DNA from: Dehalococcoidia bacterium
Lineage (GTDB): Bacteria; Chloroflexota; Dehalococcoidia; UBA2979
NCBI GenBank assembly: GCA_009692705.1
Contig: SHYR01000009.1
Location: 1-33,353 of the forward strand
Reading direction: 5' to 3'
DNA: 33,353 nt
Under the pieces are notes generated by a model. It was not told the DNA's origin and did no database searches. It saw only the letters and a list, made by a program, of their open reading frames with translations. The position numbers and the translations under genes are program-made. This document shows positions 23,375 through 31,637 of this stretch, piece after piece. How positions within the stretch are numbered: position 1 is the first letter of the stretch; each line of letters begins with the position of its first letter.

Positions 23375-24256
23375 ATGCGTGTCCTGATCACCGGTGCGAG
23401 CGGTCTGATCGGCGGCGCACTGGCGCGCGCCCTGCTGGCGCGCGGCGACGAGGTGGTCGGCGTGAGCCGCCGCCCCGCCGGCCGTGGCGGCGGCATCCGC
23501 TGGTTCGGGTGGGACGAGCTGCCGCGGGCGCTGGCGGGCATGGATGCGGCGGTCCATCTCGCCGGTGCGCCGATCGGTCTCTGGCGCTGGACTTCGGCCC
23601 GCAAGCGCGAACTGCGAGCGAGCCGCATCGACACCGCGGCGCGGCTTGCTGCCGCGATCGCCGCCGGCGCCGCGGGCGGCGGCCCGCGCGTGCTTATCTC
23701 CGCCTCCGCGGTGGGGTACTACGGCGGGCGCGGCGACGAGGAACTGACGGAATCCTCGACGCCGGGCGCGGGCTTTCTCGCGCAGCTCTGCCGCGACTGG
23801 GAGCGCGCGGCCTCCGGCGCCGGCGTGCGCACCGTACTCGTGCGCTGCGGCGTCGTGCTGACGCCGCGGGGTGATCCGCTGCGGCTGATGCTGTGGCCGT
23901 TCCGGCTCGGCCTCGGTGGCCCGCTCGCCGGGGGGCGGCAGTGGTTCCCATGGGTGCACCTCGACGACTGCGTGGGTGTCTACCTGCACGCGCTCGACCA
24001 CGCCGCTGTGGAGGGTCCGCTGAACGCGGTCGCCCCCGAGCCAGCGATCAACGGCGACTTCACCCGCGCGCTCGCGCGCACGCTGCACCGGCCGGCTTTC
24101 GTGCCGGTGCCGGGCTGGGCGCTGCGCCTGGCGCTCCGTGAGGCGGCGAGCGTGATCACGGGGAGCCAGCGGGTGCGGCCGCGCCGCACGCAGGAGTTGG
24201 GCTACGCCTTCCGCCATCCCGCGATCGACGAGGCGCTGCGCGACCTGCTGGCGTAG
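23375..24256 (+). CDS. TIGR01777 family NAD(P)-binding epimerase-like protein (SDR39U1/YfcH type)
   Basis: The 293-residue protein is an atypical extended short-chain dehydrogenase. It has MRVLITGASGLIGGALAR (GASGLIG 7-13), a start-of-strand-4 MDAAVHLAGAPIGLWRW, LRASRIDTAARLAAAI, VLISASAVGYYGGRGDEELT (Ser and YxxxR-like site), GFLAQLCRDWE, TVLVRCGVVLT and WFPWVHLDDCVGVYLHAL, and ends with the family C-terminal block VRPRRTQELGYAFRHP. Members are linked to cell-division and plastid roles in some lineages, but the reaction is not known. ATG at 23375 has GAAGGA directly upstream. The open frame upstream of it is antisense to the exonuclease gene and is not used. Confidence 0.92.
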   Translation: MRVLITGASGLIGGALARALLARGDEVVGVSRRPAGRGGGIRWFGWDELPRALAGMDAAVHLAGAPIGLWRWTSARKRELRASRIDTAARLAAAIAAGAAGGGPRVLISASAVGYYGGRGDEELTESSTPGAGFLAQLCRDWERAASGAGVRTVLVRCGVVLTPRGDPLRLMLWPFRLGLGGPLAGGRQWFPWVHLDDCVGVYLHALDHAAVEGPLNAVAPEPAINGDFTRALARTLHRPAFVPVPGWALRLALREAASVITGSQRVRPRRTQELGYAFRHPAIDEALRDLLA

Positions 24257-24291
24257 CCCGTGCTGGCCGTCCAGCCCGTGCGCCCGCGCCG

Positions 24292-24320
24292 TTGACAACA
24301 GCGATCGCGGGCCGTTCAGT
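24292..24320 (+). promoter_or_regulatory. Candidate promoter of gnd
   Basis: A consensus TTGACA (24292-24297), 17-nt spacer and a weak TTCAGT (24315-24320) place the start near 24327, about 33 nt before the gnd ATG. This -35 is the same hexamer as in the trp and TolB-like promoters of this window. Confidence 0.4.
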
Positions 24321-24359
24321 AGGCGCGCCCGGCGGGCCAGCGGAGAGCGGAGCACACAG

Positions 24360-25223
24360 ATGCGAGTGGGCCTCATCGGCCTCGGCCGGATCGGCACGGG
24401 ACTGCGTGCGCGTTGGCTCGCCGCCGGTCACGAAGTCGTGGGCTACGACCGCGTGCCGGGGCTGAGTGACGTTGGTTCGCTGCTGGCGCTGGTGGCGGCG
24501 CTGCCGGCGCCGCGCGTGTGCTGGTTGATGGTGCCCGCGGAGGCGGTAGAGGTGGTAATCGCGGAGCTTGCGCCGCTGCTCGCGCGCGGCGACTGCATGA
24601 TCGACGGCGGCAACAGCCGCTACGACGACTCAGTGCGCCGCGGCGCCGCGCTCGCGCAGCGCGGGATCGCGTTCCTCGACGCGGGCACCTCCGGCGGCGT
24701 GGAGGGCGCGGAGCGAGGCTACTGCCTGATGGTCGGCGGCGTCGCGGAGAGCGTGGCCGCTGTGGAGCCGCTGCTGCGCGCGCTCGCGGTCGAAGGCGGG
24801 TACGCCCACGTCGGCGGCCCCGGCGCGGGCCACTACGTGAAGATGGTGCACAACGCGATCGAGTACGGCTTGCTGCAATCCTACGCCGAGGGCTTCGCGC
24901 TGCTCGACCGCTACGACGAGCCGCTGGATCTGCCCGCGATCGCACGGCTCTGGAACCGCGGCAGCGTGGTGCGCTCGTGGCTGCTGGAGCTGGCGGAGCG
25001 GGCGCTGGCCGGCGATCCAGGGCTCGAGCGGTTGCGCGGATACGTCGAGGACTCCGGGGAGGGACGCTGGGCGGCGCAGGAAGCGGTCGCGCGCGGGGTG
25101 CCTGCGAACGTGCTCGCGGCCTCGCTCTTCGCCCGCTTCGCCTCCCGCGACGCGAACTCGTTCGCGATGCGCCTGGTCGCGGCGCTGCGCGGCCAGTTCG
25201 GCGGACACCGCGTGGAGCGCTGA
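24360..25223 (+). CDS. gnd: 6-phosphogluconate dehydrogenase, decarboxylating (short form)
   Basis: Gnd oxidatively decarboxylates 6-phosphogluconate to ribulose 5-phosphate. The 287-residue length matches the short (YqeC/GndA-like, often NAD-preferring) form rather than the ~470-residue enzyme. Motifs are MRVGLIGLGRIGTGLRAR (Rossmann), WLMVPAEAVEVVI, DCMIDGGNSRYDDS, FLDAGTSGGVEGAERGYCLM, GGPGAGHYVKMVHNAIEYG with the catalytic Lys and the HN pair, IARLWNRGSVVRSWL and YVEDSGEGRWAAQEA. ATG at 24360 has GGAGAGCGGA upstream. No zwf or pgl gene lies nearby. Confidence 0.94.
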   Translation: MRVGLIGLGRIGTGLRARWLAAGHEVVGYDRVPGLSDVGSLLALVAALPAPRVCWLMVPAEAVEVVIAELAPLLARGDCMIDGGNSRYDDSVRRGAALAQRGIAFLDAGTSGGVEGAERGYCLMVGGVAESVAAVEPLLRALAVEGGYAHVGGPGAGHYVKMVHNAIEYGLLQSYAEGFALLDRYDEPLDLPAIARLWNRGSVVRSWLLELAERALAGDPGLERLRGYVEDSGEGRWAAQEAVARGVPANVLAASLFARFASRDANSFAMRLVAALRGQFGGHRVER

Positions 25224-25314
25224 GCGGGGGGCCGGCCCGCCAGCCAGTGCCGCGAACCCGGGGCCGGCTCATCCCGGCGCGGACGCCTGCCGGTACTTAT
25301 CCACGGCGCATTGC

Positions 25315-25937
25315 GTGCTCAATCGGGCGCGCGCGCCGGCTGGTGGACCGCCCTGGTTCCACACGCTGGTGGCGAGCCCGGTGACGGCGCCGCTGTGGTT
25401 CGTGGTGCGCCTGTACCTCGGCTGGCAGTGGCTGATCGCGGGCCTGGAGAAGGTCAGGGCGACGGCTGGATCAACCACGACGGGGTAGCGTTGCAGCGCT
25501 TCTGGGAGCGAATCGTGCAGGTGCCCGCGCAGGGCCGCCCGCCGATCAGCTACGGCTGGTACCGCGACTTCATCCAGTTCATGCTCGACCGCGAGTGGTA
25601 CACGTGGTTCGCGCCGCTGGTTGCCTTCGGGGAGGTGGCGGTGGGACTGGCGCTGATCGTGGGTGCGTTCGTGGCGGTAGCGGCGCTGTTCGGCGCGTTC
25701 ATGAACTTCAACTTCATGCTGGCCGGCACGGCCAGCACTAACCCGGTGCTGTTCCTGCTGGCGGTGGCGTTGATCCTGGCGTGGAAGGTGGGCGGCTACA
25801 TCGGCTTGGACCGCTGGCTGCTGCCCGTGCTGGGCACGCCGTGGTTGCCCGACGTGCTGATCGAGGCCCCCGAGCCCGTGGGGTGGCCGCGGCGGCTCGC
25901 CGCACGCCTGCGACGAAGCTGGCGCCGGGGGCGTTAG
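25315..25937 (+). pseudogene. DoxX-family membrane protein, interrupted by a frameshift
   Basis: The 5' part, from GTG 25315, encodes WFHTLVASPVTAPLWFVVRL and YLGWQWLIAGLEKV, a typical DoxX/DoxD N-terminus. After EKV the matching continuation GDGWINHDGVALQRFWERIV lies one base off, in the frame that runs to 25937 and holds the rest (YGWYRDFIQFMLDREWYTW, VAFGEVAVGLALIVGAF, MNFNFMLAGTASTNPVL, AWKVGGYIGLDRWLLP). Restoring one G in the run at 25457-25459 rejoins the two into about 207 residues with four membrane segments. Either this is a genuine inactivation or a sequencing error. The 3' end overlaps the convergent MFS gene by 4 nt. Confidence 0.82.
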
Positions 25938-27286
25938 CTCGCCGGCGGTGGCTCCGCCAGCGCGCTGCGCACCGCGCCGGCGGCGAGGGGGGCGGGCGCC
26001 GGCTCTTCGGGGTGCCCGCCCGCGGCCGCCAGCGGTCGCCGGGGCGGGCGCGCCAGCAGCACGAGCACGGCGCCGAGGAACTGGAACATGGCGAAGGAGA
26101 TGAGCGCCGAGTTGTAGCTGCCGCTGCGGTCGTAGAGCGCGCCCGCGATCCAGGGCCCGCCCGCGCCGAAGATGATCGAGAACGGCATCGCGACGCTGCG
26201 GATCTCGCCGAGGTGCTGGCGGCCGAAGTAGCTGGCCCACACCGTCTCCTGCAACGGGATGGTCCCCCCGATCGCCAGCCCGAAGCCGACCAGCATCGCC
26301 GCGATCATCAACTCCGAGTGCACCCGGGTGGCGCTCACCAGCCCCAGGATGAATACCGCCGAGATCGTGAAGCCCACGGCGCTCAGGAAGCGCGCGTGGA
26401 AGCGGTCCATCAGCCATCCCCAGCAAGGCTTGGAGAGCAGCGTCGCCCACGCGAACAGGCTGAACAGGAAGGCGCTGGTGGTGTGCGAGAAGCCCTGGTC
26501 GTCCAGGAACGAGATCGTGTGTAGCAGCATCGCGCCGATGCCGATGGTCGCGACGCCGTAGGCCAGGATAACGATCCAGATCGTGGGCGTGCGCACCGCT
26601 TCGTGGCGGGTCCACTGCACCTCGGAGGAGGCGGACGCGCGCTTGCGCCGGGTGCTGTACTCGCGCGCCTCGTCCGCGCTCATGCCGTCGGGCGTGAGGC
26701 CGTAGCGCTCGGGGGTGCTGCGAATCACGAACGCCGCGGGGATCATCAGCACCCACACCGTGACGCCCAGCGCGATCCACGCCGCCCGCCAGTCGTAGGC
26801 TGCGACGAAGAGCGACAGCAGGGGCGCCAGCAGTACTCCGGCGAGCGAGGTGCCGAGCGAAGCCATCGCGATCGCCATGCCGCGGCGCGCGACGAACCAC
26901 TTCGCCACGGTCACGTTGACGACCAGGCCGCCGATCATCGCCATGCCGATGGTCTGTGTGATGCCGCGGATGAGGTAGAACTGCCAGAGCTCGTGGACCA
27001 GGCTCGTGGCGCACATCGCGATGCCCGCGATCAGCGCGCCGATGAGCATGAGCGCGCGCGGCCCGCGCCGGTCCACGAGCACGCCGATCAGCAGGCCCAT
27101 GCCCCCTGACACGAATGTGGAAACGGTCTGCACGGCGGAGAAGGCCTCGCGAGACCAGCCGAGATCGGTGGTCATCGGCTTCAGCAGCACGCCGGCCGCC
27201 CACGCCTGCGTCCCGGCGCCGACGAACTGCGCTACGAGCGCGGCGCCGACGATGTACCAGCCGTAGAAGATGCGCGGGCGCCGCAA
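25934..27286 (-). CDS. MFS transporter, copy 1 (monocarboxylate/oxalate-formate antiporter-like)
   Basis: This 450-residue, 12-segment transporter begins RRPRIFYGWYIVGAALVAQF, an N-terminus typical of the OFA/monocarboxylate branch of the major facilitator superfamily. The MFS loop 2-3 motif appears as GVLVDRRGPRALMLIG, and the equivalent in the second half is GWLMDRFHARFLSAVG. A charged central loop (TPDGMSADEAREYSTRRKRA) separates the halves. The only usable start is TTG at 27286, because an in-frame stop lies about 75 nt upstream without an ATG or GTG between. Substrate is unknown; the CoA-transferase and thiolase nearby suggest an organic acid. Confidence 0.88.
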   Translation of the reverse strand: MRRPRIFYGWYIVGAALVAQFVGAGTQAWAAGVLLKPMTTDLGWSREAFSAVQTVSTFVSGGMGLLIGVLVDRRGPRALMLIGALIAGIAMCATSLVHELWQFYLIRGITQTIGMAMIGGLVVNVTVAKWFVARRGMAIAMASLGTSLAGVLLAPLLSLFVAAYDWRAAWIALGVTVWVLMIPAAFVIRSTPERYGLTPDGMSADEAREYSTRRKRASASSEVQWTRHEAVRTPTIWIVILAYGVATIGIGAMLLHTISFLDDQGFSHTTSAFLFSLFAWATLLSKPCWGWLMDRFHARFLSAVGFTISAVFILGLVSATRVHSELMIAAMLVGFGLAIGGTIPLQETVWASYFGRQHLGEIRSVAMPFSIIFGAGGPWIAGALYDRSGSYNSALISFAMFQFLGAVLVLLARPPRRPLAAAGGHPEEPAPAPLAAGAVRSALAEPPPAS

Positions 27287-27390
27287 CGCCGGGCGCCGTG
27301 TCGTCGCGGTGATGGGCGGGCCCCCGATGCGGCGCTGCGCGGACGCTTCCGGGCGTCAGCATACGGCGCGCGGGGCGGCGGCGCGCGGCG
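25936..27390 (-). repeat. Direct repeat unit 1 (MFS gene copy 1 plus upstream DNA)
   Basis: About 1.45 kb is duplicated next to unit 2. The match begins at the 3' end of the coding sequence (CTCGCCGGCGGTGGCTCC here against CTCGCCGGCGGCGGCTCC) and continues past the start into the non-coding leader (shared GGGCGGGCCCCCGATGCGG and GCGGACGCTTCCGGG). The two genes are the same length with no indels in the reading frame. Confidence 0.85.
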
Positions 27391-27399
27391 CCCGGGGGC

Positions 27400-28752
27400 C
27401 TAGCTCGCCGGCGGCGGCTCCGGCAGCGCGCTGCGCACCGCGCCGGCGGCGAGGGGGGCGGGCGCCGGCTCTTCGGGGTGCCCGCCCGCGGCCGCGAACG
27501 GACGCCGGGGCGGGCGCGCCAGCAGCACGAGCACGGCGCCGAGGAGCTGGAACATGGCGAAGATGGTGAACGCCGAGTTGTAGCTGCCGGTGCGGTCGTA
27601 GAGCGTGCCCGCCAGCAATGGCCCACCCGCGCCGAAGATGATCGAGAACGGCATCGCGACGCTGCGGATCGCGCCGAGGTGCTGGCGGCCGAAGTAGCTC
27701 GCCCACACCGTCTCCTGCAACGGGATGGTCCCCCCGACGCCGAACCCGTAGCTGGCAAGCATCGCCCCCATCATGAACTGCGAGTGCACGCCTGCGGCAC
27801 TCAACAACCCCAGCGTGGACAGCGCCGCAAGCGTCAACCCGACGGCGCTCAGGAAGCGCGCGTGGAAACGGTCCATCAGCCATCCCCACAGCGGCTTGGA
27901 GAGCAGCGACGCCCACGCGAACATGCTGGCCAGCAAGGCGCTGGTTCTGGGCGAGAGACCCTGGTCGCCCAGGAACGGGATCGTGTGCAGCAGCATCGCG
28001 CCCAGTCCGATGTTCGCGACGCCGTAAGCCAGGATGACGAGCCAGATCGTGGGCGTGCGCACCGCCTCGCGGCGGGTCCACTGCACCTCGGAGGAGGCGG
28101 ACGCGCGCTTGCGTCGGCTGCTGTACTCGCGTGCCTCCTCCGCGCTCATGCCGTCGGGGTTGAGGCCGTAGCGCTCGGGGGTGCTGCGGATCACGAACGC
28201 CGATGGGATCATCAGCACCCACACCGTGACGCCCATCGCCACCCACGCCGCCCGCCAGCCGTGGGCGTCGACGAAGATCGACAGCAGGGGCGCCATCAGC
28301 ACGCCGCTGAGCGAGATGCCGAGCGAGGCCATCGAGATCGCCATGCCGCGGCGCGCGACGAACCACTTCGCCACTGTCACGTTGACGACCAGGCCGCCGA
28401 TCATCGCCATGCCGATGGTCTGCGCGACGCCGCGGATGAGGTAGAACTGCCAGAGCTCGTTGATCCAGCTTGTGGCGCACATCGCCGTGCCCGAGACCAG
28501 CGCGCCAATGAGCAGGAGCGCGCGCGGCCCGCGGCGATCCACGAGCACGCCGATCAGCAGGCCCACGCCGCCCATCACGAAGGTGGACACGGTCTGCACG
28601 GCGGAGAAGGTCTCGCGGGACCAGCCAAGGTCGGTGGTCATCGGCTTCAGCAGCACGCCGGCCGCCCAAGCCTGCGTCCCGGCGCCGACGAACTGCGCCA
28701 CTGCGGCGACGCCGACGATGTACCAGCCGTAGAAGATGCGCGGGCGCCGCAG
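27400..28752 (-). CDS. MFS transporter, copy 2 (monocarboxylate/oxalate-formate antiporter-like)
   Basis: This is a tandem paralogue of the preceding transporter, with identical length (450 residues) and nearly identical sequence from RRPRIFYGWYIVGVAAVAQF to the C-terminal tail GGHPEEPAPAPLAAGAVRSA. Differences cluster in membrane segments (for example HTIPFLGDQGLSPRTSALLA against HTISFLDDQGFSHTTSAFLF), which might alter substrate range. The codon aligned with the TTG start of copy 1 is CTG here (28752). The frame also stays open upstream, unlike copy 1, so an upstream start giving a longer N-terminus is possible. Confidence 0.87.
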   Translation of the reverse strand: MRRPRIFYGWYIVGVAAVAQFVGAGTQAWAAGVLLKPMTTDLGWSRETFSAVQTVSTFVMGGVGLLIGVLVDRRGPRALLLIGALVSGTAMCATSWINELWQFYLIRGVAQTIGMAMIGGLVVNVTVAKWFVARRGMAISMASLGISLSGVLMAPLLSIFVDAHGWRAAWVAMGVTVWVLMIPSAFVIRSTPERYGLNPDGMSAEEAREYSSRRKRASASSEVQWTRREAVRTPTIWLVILAYGVANIGLGAMLLHTIPFLGDQGLSPRTSALLASMFAWASLLSKPLWGWLMDRFHARFLSAVGLTLAALSTLGLLSAAGVHSQFMMGAMLASYGFGVGGTIPLQETVWASYFGRQHLGAIRSVAMPFSIIFGAGGPLLAGTLYDRTGSYNSAFTIFAMFQLLGAVLVLLARPPRRPFAAAGGHPEEPAPAPLAAGAVRSALPEPPPAS

Positions 28753-28858
28753 CGCCAGGCGTCGCGTCGTTGTGGCGATGGGCGGGCCCCCGATGCGGTG
28801 CTGAGCGGACGCTTCCGGGGGTGAGCATAGGGCGCGTGGGGCGGCGGCGAACAGGCGG
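27402..28858 (-). repeat. Direct repeat unit 2 (MFS gene copy 2 plus upstream DNA)
   Basis: This is the second unit of the tandem duplication, separated from unit 1 by about 10 bp. The upstream 100 bp also match unit 1, with scattered changes; one of these removes the in-frame stop present upstream of copy 1. No transposase or terminal inverted repeats are seen, so unequal recombination is the simplest origin. Confidence 0.85.
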
Positions 28859-28910
28859 CACGTGTCGGGCGCGCCGCGCCGGCGCCCGCCGACGCAGGGC
28901 TCGCGCGCCG

Positions 28911-30107
28911 CTAGCCGATCACCCCGCGCTTGCGCAGCTCCGCGATGCTCTTCGCGTCGTACCCCAGCGTGGCCAGCACCTCGTCGGTGTGCTCGCCGGC
29001 CAGCGGCGCCAGCCGGCGCACCGTGCCCGGGGTGTCCGAGAGCTTCGGCCCGATGCCGACGTGCCGCACCTTGCCGGCGCGCGGGTCGTCGAACTCCAGC
29101 ACCATCTGGCGCGCGCGGTTGTGCTCGTCGTTGAGCGCCTCGTCCAGCGTGTAGACGGGCGCCACGCAGAGCTCGATCGACCTGAGTTCCGCGAACCAGC
29201 GGTCGCGCGTCTTCTGCTTGAAGGTGCGCTGGAAGTGCTCGCGCACCTCCGCGTGGCGCGAGGCGTTGTGCTGCAGCGGCTTGAAGTCCTCGCGGCCGAC
29301 CGCCTCGCAGAGGTGCTCCCAGAAGTACGGCTCGATGGCGCCGAAAGCGAGCCATTTGCCGTCCGCGGTCTCGTAGGTGTCGTAGTGCGGCGAGCCGCCA
29401 GAGAGCGAGCCGCCCCCGCGAGACGGCGGCTCACCGCCGAGCAGTACGCCGGCGGTGGCGGAAGCCTGCAGGTAGAGCACGCCGTCGGTCATCGCCATGT
29501 CCAGGTACTGGCCGCGCCCGGTGTGTGCGCGCGCGAGCAGCGCCGTCGTGATCGCGAACGCGGAGAGCAGTCCGCCGCCGGCGAAGTCGGCCAGCAGGTT
29601 GTGCGGGATCGCGGGCGGCTGACCGGGGCGGCCGATCGACCCCAGCGCGCCGCCGATCGAGATGTAGTCGATGTCGTGCCCGACGAGGTCGTGGTACGGC
29701 CCGGTCTGACCGTACCCCGACAGCGAGCAGTAGACGATGCGCGGGTTGAGCTTCGAGACCGTCTCGTAGTCGACGCCGAGGCGCGCAACCACGCCCGGCC
29801 GGAAGCCCTCCACCACCACGTCGGCGTCCTCACAGAGGCGGTAGAACACCGCGCGCGCGGCCTCCTCGCGCAGGTTGAGCACGATCGAGCGCTTGTTGCG
29901 GGCGACCGACTGGTGCGCGCGCCGGCGGGCGCCCTCGGTGTCCGCCGCGGGGGGCGGCGCGCCGCGCCCGCGCGAGACGAACTGCGGCGGCGCCTCTACC
30001 ACCAGCACGTCAGCGCCGAAATCGCCCAGCAGCATCGTGCAAAACGGTCCGGGAGATTGCCGCGAGAGGTCGAGCACCTTGATGCCATCGAGCGCCAGCA
30101 TGGTCAT
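28911..30107 (-). CDS. CaiB/BaiF-type (class III) CoA-transferase, formyl-CoA transferase/racemase family
   Basis: Class III CoA-transferases move CoA between carboxylic acids; relatives racemise 2-methylacyl-CoAs. The 398-residue protein has LDGIKVLDLSRQSPGPFCTM, LGDFGADVLVVEAP, RNKRSIVLNLREEAAR, DADVVVEGFRPGVVARLG, IVYCSLSGYGQTGPY, and the catalytic aspartate region HNLLADFAGGGLLSAFAI (Asp174), then GRGQYLDMAMTDGVL. Substrate cannot be read from sequence. ATG at 30107 follows AGAAGGA. The gene lies between duplicated organic-acid-type transporters and a thiolase on the same strand, consistent with uptake and activation of an acid. Confidence 0.92.
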   Translation of the reverse strand: MTMLALDGIKVLDLSRQSPGPFCTMLLGDFGADVLVVEAPPQFVSRGRGAPPPAADTEGARRRAHQSVARNKRSIVLNLREEAARAVFYRLCEDADVVVEGFRPGVVARLGVDYETVSKLNPRIVYCSLSGYGQTGPYHDLVGHDIDYISIGGALGSIGRPGQPPAIPHNLLADFAGGGLLSAFAITTALLARAHTGRGQYLDMAMTDGVLYLQASATAGVLLGGEPPSRGGGSLSGGSPHYDTYETADGKWLAFGAIEPYFWEHLCEAVGREDFKPLQHNASRHAEVREHFQRTFKQKTRDRWFAELRSIELCVAPVYTLDEALNDEHNRARQMVLEFDDPRAGKVRHVGIGPKLSDTPGTVRRLAPLAGEHTDEVLATLGYDAKSIAELRKRGVIG

Positions 30108-30228
30108 CCCGTCCTTCTGTGCGTCCGTCGCGCCTGCGCTGGCAGCGGCGGCGCCGCGGCCGCCGTCATGCTACCTGCCCGCTCCGGGGGCCGCAGCCCT
30201 GCCGGGCGGTCGCCGGAGACGCCGGAGA

Positions 30229-31410
30229 CTAGTTGACGCGCTCGAAGATCGCCGAGATCCCCTGGCCGCCGCCGATGCAGAGCGAGACGAGGCCGCGCCG
30301 CCCGCCGCTGCGCTCCAGCTCGTGCATCAGCTTCACAGTCAGGATCGCCCCGGTCGCCCCGACCGGGTGCCCGAGCGCGACCGCGCCGCCGTTAGGGTTG
30401 ACCCGCTCGGGATCCAGGTCGAGCGCCCGCGTGCAGGCGAGCGCCACCGCGGCGAAGGCCTCGTTTAGTTCGATGCAGTCGAGGTCGTGGCGCGAGAGGC
30501 CGGTCTGCGCTAGCACCTTCTTCGTGGCCGGGATCGGCCCGCTGCCCATGATCGCGGGGTCCACGCCCGCCACCGCGTTCCCGAGCAGGCGCAGCCGCGG
30601 ACGCACGCCCAATTCCTGCGCCCGCCGCGCCGACATCACCACGACGGCGGCGGCGCCGTCGTTGATGCCGGAGGCGTTGCCCGGTGTGACGCGCCCGTCC
30701 GGCTTGAAGGCGGGCTGCAGCGTGGCCAGCCGTTCGAGGCTGGTGTCCGCGCGCGGATGCTCGTCGGTGTCGATCACCTTCGTCTCGCGGCCCACCTTCA
30801 CATGGATCGGCACGATCTCCTTGCGGAAGGTGTCGGCCTGGATCGCGCTCACCGCGCGCCGATGGCTCTCGACGGAGAACACGTCCTGGTCCTCACGGCT
30901 GACGCCGAACTGCTCGGCGAGGTTCTCGGCGGTGACGCCCATGTGGTAGCGCTGGAACGGGTCGGAGAGCAGCAGCGGGATGGCATCCTCCAGCGGCGCA
31001 TCGCCGAGGCGCAGACCCCAGCGCGCCCCGCGCTGGTAGTAGGGGAGGCGGCTCATGTTCTCGACGCCGCCCGCCACGATCACGTCGGCCTCGCCGGACC
31101 GGATCCAGCGCGCCGCGGTCATGATCGCCTCGAGGCCGCTGCCGCAGATGCGGTTCACCGTCACGGCTGGCACCTCGATCGGGAGGCCCGCCTTCACCGC
31201 AGCGTGGCGCGCGATGTACGCGTCCTCGGCGACCTGCCCGACGCAGCCCATCACCACCTGGTCGACCTGCGCGGGCTCGATGCCCGCTCGCGCCACCGCC
31301 TCGCGGATTATGGCGGCGCCCAGCTCCGCGGCCGGGGTGTCGACGAAGCCGCCGCCGAAGCGCCCGATCGCGCTGCGCACGCCGCTGACGAGCACGATCT
31401 CTTCTGTCAT
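30229..31410 (-). CDS. Acetyl-CoA C-acyltransferase (thiolase)
   Basis: Thiolases cleave 3-ketoacyl-CoA with CoA or condense two acyl-CoAs. The 393-residue protein has all active-site elements: the acyl-accepting Cys89 in NRICGSGLEAI, GGVENMSRLPYY, GNASGINDGAAAVVVMS, ELNEAFAAVAL, the His in NPNGGAVALGHPVGATG and the second Cys in SLCIGGGQGISAIFE. The length and NEAF/GHP/CxGGG motifs fit the biosynthetic-or-degradative acetyl-CoA acetyltransferase group, and sequence alone cannot choose between them. ATG at 31410 follows GGAGAGG. A TACGAT box on the minus strand at 31466-31461 could be its -10. Confidence 0.95.
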   Translation of the reverse strand: MTEEIVLVSGVRSAIGRFGGGFVDTPAAELGAAIIREAVARAGIEPAQVDQVVMGCVGQVAEDAYIARHAAVKAGLPIEVPAVTVNRICGSGLEAIMTAARWIRSGEADVIVAGGVENMSRLPYYQRGARWGLRLGDAPLEDAIPLLLSDPFQRYHMGVTAENLAEQFGVSREDQDVFSVESHRRAVSAIQADTFRKEIVPIHVKVGRETKVIDTDEHPRADTSLERLATLQPAFKPDGRVTPGNASGINDGAAAVVVMSARRAQELGVRPRLRLLGNAVAGVDPAIMGSGPIPATKKVLAQTGLSRHDLDCIELNEAFAAVALACTRALDLDPERVNPNGGAVALGHPVGATGAILTVKLMHELERSGGRRGLVSLCIGGGQGISAIFERVN

Positions 31411-31599
31411 CGCTCTAGCGCCTCTCCGTTACCCGCGCGTCTGCCGGTTGGACCGATTCGATCGTACGCCCCTCGCCCACGTCGCTCGACGCGGCGCGAG
31501 CATCATGGCCGCCGGCCGCGGAGCCGTCCATCGCCCGCCGCGGCAGGACCGGGTCCCGGATCGGCGTTCCAGCGCGACACCAGGCGCGAAGCGCGATGC

Positions 31600-31605
31600 T
31601 ACACT
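31600..31605 (+). promoter_or_regulatory. Extended -10 box (TGC-TACACT) before the alpha/beta hydrolase
   Basis: TGCTACACT matches an extended -10 (TGnTAnnnT) and needs no strong -35; none is obvious. Start near 31612 would give a leader of about 26 nt with GAAGGG before the ATG at 31638. The remaining divergent spacer (31411-31637) shows only the candidate thiolase promoter. Confidence 0.45.
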
Positions 31606-31637
31606 CTGGCCGCGCGCGGGCTACGAAGGGAACGCCC

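Noticed and set aside
28753-29355. Upstream extension of MFS copy 2 to 29355
   Set aside because: Most of it is antisense-type sequence over the CoA-transferase gene in another frame; only the part nearest the start remains open to question.
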